The notes under the pieces were generated by a model. It made no database searches. It worked only from the letters and a program-made list of their open reading frames with translations, and was not told the DNA's origin. Below, one piece after another: positions 1 through 5,627 of a DNA stretch of 5,706 bases; position 1 is the stretch's first letter; every line of letters begins with the position of its first letter. The DNA comes from Thiotrichaceae bacterium. GTDB lineage: Bacteria; Pseudomonadota; Gammaproteobacteria; SZUA-229. The stretch spans positions 49,761-55,466 of the forward strand of contig NVWZ01000003.1 of NCBI GenBank assembly GCA_002746365.1, written 5' to 3'. Both the position numbers and the translations under genes were made by a program.

Positions 1-628
1 TATTGGTACCTGCATTAAAATTCAGGATTATTCCTTTAACTTCAACAATACTATTGGGATTAAAAACAATATCCTCAAGTTCGACTCGTGTCGCCATTAA
101 ATTACCATCGGTATCGAAGAAACCGCTAATTTCTACATTGTTACCATCAGCGATATCAGTAAAACTAAAAACAGTATCAACAGGCAGGTCGTCAGAAATA
201 TCGAAAGTTGTCGTGCCACTATCAATAATTACGTTAACGCCTAAAACAGTAAATGACTTTGTAATACCGAGATCTAAATTTTGCATAGCAGAAACTGGCC
301 CCTGCAACTCATCATCAAAACTAATATGGGTAGCCGTACCACTGATACCATCATCATTAATGGTTCCACTTACCCGTACAATCATGCCAATTGCCAAATC
401 ATCTTGTGTTCCCGGAACACCTTCGATGTCAAAGCTTGAAGTATCTGTTTCAAATTCCACACCGTTGACAAAGACGCTGCCAAATCCGGATATACTGCCC
501 GAAGAAATAAAACCTGAACCACCAATCCCAGCAACATTGGATAAACCTCCGCCACATGCCACTATTGTTAAGGCTGTCACTATACTAAAAACTATTGCAG
601 TGAGATTAGTTGTTAATCGCGTATTCAT
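1..628 (-). CDS. Putative lipoprotein with DUF5666-like repeats (3' end beyond window)
   Basis: I read this frame by hand on the minus strand. It is open from ATG at 628-626 to the window edge, 209 residues without a stop. The N-terminus has a positive start (MNTR), a hydrophobic stretch at about residues 9-24 and the lipobox I-V-A-C with Cys25, followed by GGG, so it is probably an exported, lipid-anchored protein. The mature part is Gly/Asp/Val-rich and built of beta-type repeats. One begins near residue 43 (GSISGFGSVFVNGVEFET) and a second near 112 (LGITKSFTVLGVNVII), each with a later V-x-V/I-S-G strand; a third seems to start at the edge (VEVKGIIL). This pattern fits the DUF5666 family, whose function is unknown. 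A strong AGGAG lies 7 nt before the ATG. The gene sits 4 nt behind the DUF6502 gene and is surely co-transcribed with it. Family call fairly confident, role unknown. Confidence 0.8.
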   Translation of the reverse strand, partial: MNTRLTTNLTAIVFSIVTALTIVACGGGLSNVAGIGGSGFISSGSISGFGSVFVNGVEFETDTSSFDIEGVPGTQDDLAIGMIVRVSGTINDDGISGTATHISFDDELQGPVSAMQNLDLGITKSFTVLGVNVIIDSGTTTFDISDDLPVDTVFSFTDIADGNNVEISGFFDTDGNLMATRVELEDIVFNPNSIVEVKGIILNFNAGTN

Positions 629-632
629 TTTA

Positions 633-1436
633 TTACTCCTGGTCTTTATTTTCGTAATAGTAGATACCAAGACTGATGTATCTAGCATTTTCATCTTCTG
701 CATCAACTTCGTTCTGTGTAAGCCATGCATCAAGTTCTTCTAACAAAGCCTGTGAATTTTTTTGTACTAGTATTTTGAAATCTTCGATTGCATCTTTATC
801 AAGCACGGCAGTAGAAACTTTTCGCTGGTATCGCTTATTGTTTTCTGCAGCGGTTAAGTTAAAATCAATGGTGTTGATTAATTCATTGGTATCGGTGCCA
901 AGAATACGTATGACTTCTTCCGAATCTTTACCTGGCACATAAGCATGTTTAATGAGTTCGACCTGATTATCTTTTATCGCAACACACTCGGCGTCATGCA
1001 ACAGGTTGAGCATCGCTTTAGTCGGAATATCACCACTAAATTCTTTTACCAGGTTATGAAATGAGATATCATCACCGTCCATCGGTAATATTTTAACTTT
1101 GCCAGAGGCATCAGTAAATCTTTTATCATTCATCCAACCGCTGATAACGCGTATGGCGCGATTATATTTTTGTTCTATGTCGCTATGATGTGTATCATCA
1201 AGCTCAGTTAACCGTTTTACTTCTTTACGTGATAATCCGGTTTGCGCCGAGACACTGGAGATGGTTATTTTTTTCTGGTTATCATTAACCATCGAAAAGG
1301 CTTCATCAACATAGGCTTTGCGTACCAGCTCTTCGAAGCTGCCACTTGATATGCCATTACGTATCATGACACGCACCAACGGACGCAAAATCTTCAGTGC
1401 GCTTTCATTGAGAATGTTATTAATTGACTTACCCAT
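633..1436 (-). CDS. DUF6502-family protein, predicted HTH regulator
   Basis: This is a soluble 267-residue protein with no signal peptide or membrane segment. The N-terminal part (about 11-45) carries the conserved block LRPLVRVMIRNG...SFEELVRKAYVDEA that I associate with the DUF6502 family. Residues about 56-76 (KITISSVSAQTGLSRKEVKRL) look like a helix-turn-helix, with TGLSRKEV as turn and recognition helix, so DNA binding is likely. The C-terminal half (about 115-267) is mixed alpha/beta, contains the YVPGKDSEE motif, and ends in an acidic tail; I see no catalytic signature. Only 4 nt separate it from the DUF5666-type lipoprotein, and I recall these two families as frequent neighbours. The ATG at 1436-1434 has no Shine-Dalgarno but lies 8 nt behind a good -10 box, so the mRNA may be leaderless. 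A palindrome covers that -10, suggesting autoregulation. The biochemical role of the family is unknown; repressor is my inference. Confidence 0.85.
   Translation of the reverse strand: MGKSINNILNESALKILRPLVRVMIRNGISSGSFEELVRKAYVDEAFSMVNDNQKKITISSVSAQTGLSRKEVKRLTELDDTHHSDIEQKYNRAIRVISGWMNDKRFTDASGKVKILPMDGDDISFHNLVKEFSGDIPTKAMLNLLHDAECVAIKDNQVELIKHAYVPGKDSEEVIRILGTDTNELINTIDFNLTAAENNKRYQRKVSTAVLDKDAIEDFKILVQKNSQALLEELDAWLTQNEVDAEDENARYISLGIYYYENKDQE
636..640 (-). promoter_or_regulatory. Ribosome binding site inside the upstream gene's last codons
   Basis: On the minus strand the end of the DUF6502 gene reads CAG GAG TAA TAA A ATG. The AGGAG Shine-Dalgarno of the lipoprotein gene is formed by the last two sense codons, and the upstream stop (635-633) lies between it and the ATG (628-626). 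Ribosomes finishing the first gene stop on top of the second gene's initiation site, which favours translational coupling and fixes the lipoprotein start. Confidence 0.75.
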
Positions 1437-1439
1437 ACT

Positions 1440-1457
1440 TTGGGATTATATTCCCAA
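1440..1457. promoter_or_regulatory. Palindromic operator candidate over the DUF6502 -10 box
   Basis: The 18-bp site has arms TTGGGA and TCCCAA around TTATAT. All position pairs are complementary except one (1446/1451). It covers the -10 hexamer and the end of the spacer of the minus-strand promoter, the usual place for a repressor that blocks RNA polymerase. A perfect 22-bp version is at 2618-2639, in front of a decayed paralogue of the same gene. The natural candidate ligand is the DUF6502 protein itself (inference). Confidence 0.7.
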
Positions 1458-1472
1458 TAATCAAAAAGTCAA
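1445..1472 (-). promoter_or_regulatory. Sigma-70 promoter of the DUF6502-lipoprotein operon
   Basis: On the minus strand TTGACT (1472-1467) is followed by a 16-bp spacer and a perfect TATAAT (1450-1445). Transcription should begin around 1438-1436, where the ATG (1436) lies, so little or no leader is expected. The spacing and surrounding bases match the promoter at 2605-2632 closely. That repeated design is the main reason to trust it. Confidence 0.75.
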
Positions 1473-1477
1473 ACTAC

Positions 1478-1509
1478 TTTAGCGAAATAAAATCAATTAA
1501 TTCGCTAAA
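1478..1509. repeat. 9-bp inverted repeat in the divergent intergenic region
   Basis: TTTAGCGAA (1478-1486) and TTCGCTAAA (1501-1509) are perfect reverse complements separated by 14 AT-rich bases. The repeat lies 47 nt before the MipA/OmpV start and upstream of the DUF6502 -35 box. It differs in sequence from the TTGGGA palindrome, so a different protein probably reads it, perhaps a regulator of the outer-membrane gene. No T-run follows either arm, so it is not a typical terminator. I could not assign a confident plus-strand -35/-10 pair in this interval. Confidence 0.5.
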
Positions 1510-1556
1510 TATAGACGACTATTTCAAACTTATTTCAGTTAAAACAGGAAGATACC

Positions 1557-2372
1557 ATGTATTGGCAGAAACTACTAAATTCATTCATCACTCTATGTAT
1601 TATGATTTTCAGCTCCAGCACCACCTATGCAGGTGAATCACAATGGGAGCTGGGAGCCGGGCTAGCCGTGCTGGACATACCCTTTTACCCAGGTGCCTCT
1701 CAGAGTAAAACCTACCTTCTGCCGATCCCCCATGTTTTTTATCGATCAGAAAAGCTAGAAATTGATAATGGCCTGGAAGCCACCTTTCTTAAAACACAGC
1801 GTACACGACTTAACTTAAGTGCAGACTTTGCTGTACCCGTTAACAGCAAAGACAGTGATGCACGTGAAGGCATGCCGGATCTCGACCTTGCCATACAGGT
1901 TGGGCCCTCTCTTGAAGTTACACTGGCCGGTGGTCGTTTTAAACCCAGCCACCTCAGATTAGAGCTACCAGTCAGAGCCGCCATTACAACAGATTTTCGC
2001 TCTGCTGAAAACGTAGGCTGGGTTTTTGAACCCAGATTAACGTACGAAACAAGACGTCCCCATAAAACCGGTTTTGCTTATTTATTGTCTGCAGGTCTCC
2101 GCTTTTCAGATAAAGAGTTACATCAATATTATTATGGCGTCGAACAAGCCTTTGTCACAACGGAGAGAACACGTTTTAATGCCTCATCAGGATACAGTGG
2201 ACTATTTATCGACTATATCGCCAACTGGCGAACAGATAACTTAGTTTTCTTTGCTCTGTTACGTTATCAAAACCTTGCTGGCGCCGCTTTCGAAGATAGC
2301 CCGCTAGTCGAGCAGAATGACTATTTGATTATCGGTGCGGGCATAACATGGCTGTTTGCGAGAAATCATTGA
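1557..2372 (+). CDS. MipA/OmpV family outer-membrane protein
   Basis: The 271-residue product begins with a signal peptide: short polar start with Lys5, hydrophobic core at about 7-18, probable cleavage after TYA near residue 25. The mature chain has the family's pattern: WELGAGLAVLDIPFYPGA near the start, then YLLPIPHVFYRSEKLEIDNG, later FAVPVNSKDSDAREGMPDL, then YYYGV and SSGYSGLFIDYIANW, and a final strand YLIIGAGITWLF. Alternating aromatic/hydrophobic strands indicate an outer-membrane beta-barrel of about 246 residues, a normal family length. MipA of E. coli was described as a scaffold for murein enzymes, and OmpV-type proteins are outer-membrane antigens or porin-like; which applies here is open. 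The ATG is fixed by AGGAAG at 1546-1551, 5 nt upstream. Unusually, four residues (ARNH) follow the last aromatic residue, whereas such barrels often end in one. It is divergent from the DUF6502 operon. Confidence 0.9.
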   Translation: MYWQKLLNSFITLCIMIFSSSTTYAGESQWELGAGLAVLDIPFYPGASQSKTYLLPIPHVFYRSEKLEIDNGLEATFLKTQRTRLNLSADFAVPVNSKDSDAREGMPDLDLAIQVGPSLEVTLAGGRFKPSHLRLELPVRAAITTDFRSAENVGWVFEPRLTYETRRPHKTGFAYLLSAGLRFSDKELHQYYYGVEQAFVTTERTRFNASSGYSGLFIDYIANWRTDNLVFFALLRYQNLAGAAFEDSPLVEQNDYLIIGAGITWLFARNH

Positions 2373-2604
2373 TAATAGAGGTGTCCTAAAGTCTATCCCT
2401 CCCGTATTCACACATTCGTGGCATTTAACTAACCCATACTGTGATACCGGCATGCGAAAATAGCAGCCTGCCTAAACAGCACCCAATAATTTCTTTTCAT
2501 TTTTACGCTTTATTAATTACTTTCACCGCTGTCCCGCTAACGCATCATTCTGACAAATTCCGGAATTCCTACCAGAAAATAGAGAAAATAAAGTAAGTTA
2601 ATTG

Positions 2605-2632
2605 TTGACATCTTTTAATTTGGGATTATAAT
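2605..2632 (+). promoter_or_regulatory. Perfect-consensus sigma-70 promoter before the DUF6502 pseudogene
   Basis: TTGACA (2605-2610), a 16-bp spacer and TATAAT (2627-2632) form a full-consensus promoter. The expected start of transcription, about 2639-2640, coincides with the ATG of the decayed DUF6502 copy. The gene behind it is broken, so what the promoter may still drive is the EAL gene at 3096, about 460 nt downstream, with no clear terminator seen between. Confidence 0.75.
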
Positions 2633-2639
2633 CCCAAAT
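2618..2639. promoter_or_regulatory. Perfect 22-bp palindrome, operator candidate
   Basis: Each strand reads ATTTGGGATTA followed by its exact reverse complement, so all 11 pairs match. It is centred within the TATAAT box, as is the imperfect version at 1440-1457. Two sites with the same core, position and downstream gene family are unlikely by chance. It probably binds a dimeric helix-turn-helix protein, most simply the intact DUF6502 protein. Confidence 0.75.
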
Positions 2640-3043
2640 ATGAGCGATATAAACTATTCTAAACAAATGCGCACTGGAGATTTTGCGCCCATTGATACCT
2701 GTCATGATTCGTAACGGCACATCATATAACAGCTTTGAAGAATGGCTGCGAAAAGCCTATGTCGATGAAGCTTATTCGATGGGCAATATTAGTCAGCAAC
2801 AAATCACGGTCTTCGGTGTCTCTGCACAAACAGATTTATCACGCAATAGCGACCGATGCAGATAGCGCTACATGATGTACATATCGAGTAATCAGGTAAA
2901 AGGGACTGATAAAAAAGATGCATTGATTGCGAATCACACCTTAAATAAAAGATAAATTCGGATCTGGTACTACTGATGGAATCACGGATGAAGTAGAACT
3001 ACCTTAGTTGTCATTACCCCGGTAAGAGTGAGCATACGGAAGT
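2640..3043 (+). pseudogene. Decayed second copy of the DUF6502 gene
   Basis: ATG at 2640-2642 begins MSDIN, and the frame is then lost near 2655. In the shifted frame the text continues ILNKCALEILRPL, matching ILNESALKILRPL of the intact protein. From 2683 to about 2844 the frame matches intact residues 17-70, about 37 of 54 identical by hand count (e.g. VMIRNG, RKAYVDEA, VSAQT-LSR). It then degenerates, with a stop at 2863-2865 and weak matches scattered over frames: RVI near 2887, KR--D near 2912, ITDEVEL at about 2981-3001, and HYPGKSEHTEV near 3011-3043, resembling HAYVPGKDSEEV. Segments equivalent to about residues 72-90 and 114-140 seem deleted, and the last ~90 residues are missing. 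Its upstream promoter and palindrome remain intact. The recognition helix is lost after LSR, so DNA binding is unlikely. It is a diverged paralogue rather than a recent duplication. Confidence 0.75.
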
Positions 3044-3095
3044 GCCTTTTTACCGTTTGCATTTTAAATCCTTTACTTACATACGAGTAACCGAC

Positions 3096-3932
3096 ATGTT
3101 TTATCTCAATGAAGCAAATATCGATGACAATATGGTAGGCGAAGAATCAACCGAACAACTAGATAAAGTGTTTGTATTGGCATTACGTAATGCCATAAAA
3201 AACGATGAGCTAAGCATTGCGTATCAACCGAGATACGACACCAAAGATGGAAAATGTCACATCTTAGAAGCGCTTGTCCGTTGGCCCCGAAAAGGCATTG
3301 GCATCTTATACCCTAACGCTTTCATTGACGAAGCGATTAAATATGGCCTTATATACGAACTTGATCTGTGGGTATTTAAACAAAGTTGTCGCGATTTGAT
3401 AGAACTTCGCAAACACATTGATAGTAATATAAAGATTGCAATTAATATTACCCCTTTAGAATGTGAAAGCCTGCATCACACACAAAAACTAATCTATATC
3501 TGTGAATCATCTGGTCTGAAATTATCTGATTTCGAATTTGAGATTACCGAAAGTACACATACTAACGACATCAGAAAAATTAAAACATTTTGCAAAACCG
3601 TTATTAACTATGGCGCAGCAATAAGCCTTGATGACTTTGGAACCTGCTACTCCCCTCTGAGCAACCTCTGCGATCTTCCCGTTGACTATATAAAAATAGA
3701 CCGTAGCTTCACCAATAAAATTGGCCTCCGCACTCGAAGCAATATTTTGGTCAATCACTTAATCCGACTTGCCCATGAGATGGAAATAAAAGTTGTAGCC
3801 GAAGGTATAGAGCATGCTTTTCAAAGAGACCTTTTAATGGATATGGGCTGTGATCAACTACAGGGATTTTATATGTGCAAACCACTGACATCAAAACAAA
3901 TAACACCCTCAAATATTGTAATGCAGTATTAA
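3096..3932 (+). CDS. Stand-alone EAL-domain cyclic-di-GMP phosphodiesterase
   Basis: The 278-residue protein (from ATG 3096) is one EAL domain from about residue 20 to 270, with no GGDEF, PAS or membrane part. EAL enzymes cleave the second messenger c-di-GMP to pGpG in the cytoplasm. Expected catalytic and metal ligands are present: E58 in LEALVRW, N117 in INITP, E149 and E152 in FEITES, D179/D180 in LDDFG, K200 in YIKIDRSF, E236 in VVAEGIE and Q256 in LQGFYMCKPL. Activity is therefore likely. Loop 6, usually DDFGTGYSSL, reads DDFGTCYSPL: a Gly-to-Cys and a Ser-to-Pro change in a loop linked to dimerisation and metal binding. The start is uncertain. A GTG at 3042 would add 18 residues that look like read-through from the pseudogene; I prefer 3096, with a weak GAG 8 nt upstream. 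No sensor is fused, so control must come from transcription or a partner. Confidence 0.88.
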   Translation: MFYLNEANIDDNMVGEESTEQLDKVFVLALRNAIKNDELSIAYQPRYDTKDGKCHILEALVRWPRKGIGILYPNAFIDEAIKYGLIYELDLWVFKQSCRDLIELRKHIDSNIKIAINITPLECESLHHTQKLIYICESSGLKLSDFEFEITESTHTNDIRKIKTFCKTVINYGAAISLDDFGTCYSPLSNLCDLPVDYIKIDRSFTNKIGLRTRSNILVNHLIRLAHEMEIKVVAEGIEHAFQRDLLMDMGCDQLQGFYMCKPLTSKQITPSNIVMQY

Positions 3933-3999
3933 AAAATATCGTTACATGGTTGCCGTCAGTACTTTTAATAATAACATTGCCACCTAAATTGACCTGTTG
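3931..3999 (-). pseudogene. Possible remnant of a histidine-kinase C-terminus (weak)
   Basis: On the minus strand, translation gives QQVNLGGNVIIKSTDG then NHVTIFF. This resembles the last two strands of a kinase ATPase domain (pattern LGG-x-[LIV]-x-[LIV]-x-S-x-x-G-x-x-[FV]-x-[LIV]-x-F). No other kinase box can be read nearby, and the frame runs on into antisense of the EAL gene, so it would be a short relic. The similarity may be chance, since it covers only about 23 residues. Confidence 0.2.
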
Positions 4000-4052
4000 T
4001 ATTAAGAATATATTTATATACAATTAGACGAAGACATATCTATTTTATACTT

Positions 4053-4148
4053 GATGCTAAACAGCTGGATGACCGCGATCATACGCTATCGCAATTAAGT
4101 GAGCTTTTAGAAAACTGCGTTTCCTGCCATGCCGCCTATAAATTTTAA
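4053..4148 (+). pseudogene. Orphan C-terminal tail of a c-type cytochrome (CVSCH)
   Basis: The frame reads DAKQLDDRDHTLSQLSELLE, then NCVSCHAAYKF and a stop at 4146-4148. CVSCH (4116-4130) is a complete CXXCH haem-attachment motif, and its place close to the C-terminus, followed by a short Y-[KR] tail, is typical of cytochrome c' / c556-like periplasmic proteins. The frame is open back to 3993 but has no start codon with a ribosome site, no signal peptide and no helical-bundle sequence before it. It is best read as a leftover 3' end after deletion. Short length limits certainty. Confidence 0.45.
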
Positions 4149-4170
4149 ATTGAGTAATTTCAGATAGTGG

Positions 4171-4193
4171 AAAGTGTTACTGACTAGCACTTT
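4171..4193. terminator. Hairpin, possible terminator between convergent genes
   Basis: AAAGTGTTA (4171-4179) and TAGCACTTT (4185-4193) form a 9-bp stem with one G-U pair and a CTGAC loop. On the plus strand it is followed by ATTTATTTATT, so it could end the EAL transcript. It also lies 18 nt beyond the stop of the minus-strand kinase gene, though there only three Us (part of the stem) precede CC. The stem is AT-rich, so it is a moderate candidate. Confidence 0.4.
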
Positions 4194-4210
4194 ATTTATT
4201 TATTCAGATT

Positions 4211-5626
4211 TCATTTTCGATTGAAGTAGACCACTACTTTTAAACCACTACTTAAATCAGCTTGCTGAAGCTCCAGCTTACCCTGATGAATATTGACGAC
4301 TCTATCTACGATAGACAGTCCAATTCCACAACCGACTACTTGGTGGTTCTCTGCGCGATAAAATCGTTCCATAACACGCTCTCTGTCCTGTTTCAAAATT
4401 CCCGGCCCGTTATCTTCAACGATAAAAATTATTTTATCGTCTTGTTTAAGAAGCTTAATATTTACATCACCATGCTCGGGTGTATATGAAATCGCATTAG
4501 ATAACAGGTTACGAATTAATAATCGTAACGCTGCCTCATTGCCCCTGATAACATTTTCATCTGATTCACTACTCGTAGAAGAATAAGAAATATCAATATT
4601 CTTATCTATGGCTAATGGCGATAATAATGCACTTTCTTCTATGATGAGCGTGTTTAAGTCTACACCAGTAAAGTCTCTACTAAGTAATTCAGGCTCAAGA
4701 CGTGCAAGTGATAATAGCTGTTCAACGAGATGAGTGGTTCGGTCTACGCCGTGGATAACCTGATCAAGGGATTCATTCTGCTGCTCTATATTTTTTGCAT
4801 CACGTGCAAGTTCCGTGTGCAACCGAATCGCGGCGAGCGGTGTCCTGAGTTCATGTGCCGCATCAGAAGTAATCCGTTTTTCACGAGCAAGTGTTTCTTT
4901 TAATCGCTGCAACAATTGATTGAGTGCGTCTTTAATCGTTGATATTTCAGTGTAGTCGTTATCGGTATCAATCAGCTCAAAATTGTCACCACTGCGTCGA
5001 TTTATGTGTGAGGTTAATTTCTGCAATGGTCTCAGACCGATATAAATGTAAGAGTACAGAATGAACGTCAAAGCAGGAACCAGTATGATGAACATATAAA
5101 AAAGATCATCACTTATTTTAAATATCAAATCATTTCGAACATCGACTCTTTCTGCAGTAATGCAAAGATATTGTTTGTTATTACTAAGCAAGCTAAAAGT
5201 CCGCCAATTATAATCATCAATGACAGCATCATTAAAACCTGTGTCATCTTGTGACATGGGTTCAAGTGGTGAGTTGTATGATTTAACCACCAGATTTCCT
5301 TCGTTATCCCATATCTGAAACGCAAGTTTGGTCTCATAGATGTGACCGAATTCCGTTTCCTGCTCATCCTCACTTTTCTCTTCTAAATTGATGTACATAA
5401 CGGAGAGACCATTTTCGTCCAGATATTCTTGAATCCTGGAGAAACCAGAATCGCCATGTTGCGCTTGTGCCAGACTGAGTATGAGACGAGCCGAACGTGC
5501 CAACTGAGCATCGAATAATTCGCGTGTTTCGTTACGAACATCTTTATAACCAAACCAGGCTGCGCCACCAACAAGAATAATCGATGTAAGAATCAGGCGT
5601 ATTAATAAATGGGACCTTATCGACAT
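4211..5626 (-). CDS. QseC-like membrane sensor histidine kinase
   Basis: The 471-residue kinase (from ATG 5626) has membrane helix 1 at about 7-27, a periplasmic sensor at about 28-172 and membrane helix 2 at about 173-197. A HAMP linker follows (GLRPLQKLTSHI onward), then the H-box SDAAHELRTPLAAIRLH with phospho-acceptor H258. The ATPase domain has the N-box NLLSNAISYTP (N373, N377), G1 VEDNGPGI, F-box RFYRAE and G2 GCGIGLSIV. The sensor's ELFDAQLARSARLIL and FQIWDNEGNLVV segments match the 2CSK_N type found in QseC/PmrB/TctE-like kinases. All motifs are intact, so it should autophosphorylate and pass phosphate to the adjacent response regulator; the stimulus is unknown. An in-frame ATG at 5647 would overlap the regulator gene by 20 nt. 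I chose 5626, 1 nt after its stop, because MSIRSHLLIRLIL is the common start in this family. Neither has a clear Shine-Dalgarno. Confidence 0.92.
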   Translation of the reverse strand: MSIRSHLLIRLILTSIILVGGAAWFGYKDVRNETRELFDAQLARSARLILSLAQAQHGDSGFSRIQEYLDENGLSVMYINLEEKSEDEQETEFGHIYETKLAFQIWDNEGNLVVKSYNSPLEPMSQDDTGFNDAVIDDYNWRTFSLLSNNKQYLCITAERVDVRNDLIFKISDDLFYMFIILVPALTFILYSYIYIGLRPLQKLTSHINRRSGDNFELIDTDNDYTEISTIKDALNQLLQRLKETLAREKRITSDAAHELRTPLAAIRLHTELARDAKNIEQQNESLDQVIHGVDRTTHLVEQLLSLARLEPELLSRDFTGVDLNTLIIEESALLSPLAIDKNIDISYSSTSSESDENVIRGNEAALRLLIRNLLSNAISYTPEHGDVNIKLLKQDDKIIFIVEDNGPGILKQDRERVMERFYRAENHQVVGCGIGLSIVDRVVNIHQGKLELQQADLSSGLKVVVYFNRK

Positions 5627-5627
5627 A

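Noticed and set aside
54..62. TTGGGATTA, a half-site like the DUF6502 palindrome
   Set aside because: It is a single arm without its partner, inside the lipoprotein coding region and with no promoter; expected by chance.
3..743. Long plus-strand open frame of 246 codons over the lipoprotein gene
   Set aside because: It is antisense to two minus-strand genes with better evidence (lipobox, ribosome site, domain similarity). Its product is low-complexity Ser/Thr/Pro/Leu and resembles no family.
2556..2567. 12-bp perfect palindrome AATTCCGGAATT in the gap after the MipA/OmpV gene
   Set aside because: It is short, has no loop or T-run, no promoter alignment and no second copy in the window, so no function can be supported.
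2373..2604. Search for a small gene, RNA or terminator between the MipA/OmpV gene and the second promoter
   Set aside because: No open frame with a ribosome site, no GC-rich hairpin with T-run, and no tRNA-like or repeat-array structure was seen.
3042..3095. GTG start giving the EAL protein 18 extra N-terminal residues
   Set aside because: These residues lie outside the EAL domain and directly abut DUF6502-like relic sequence. The GTG has no well-placed ribosome site.
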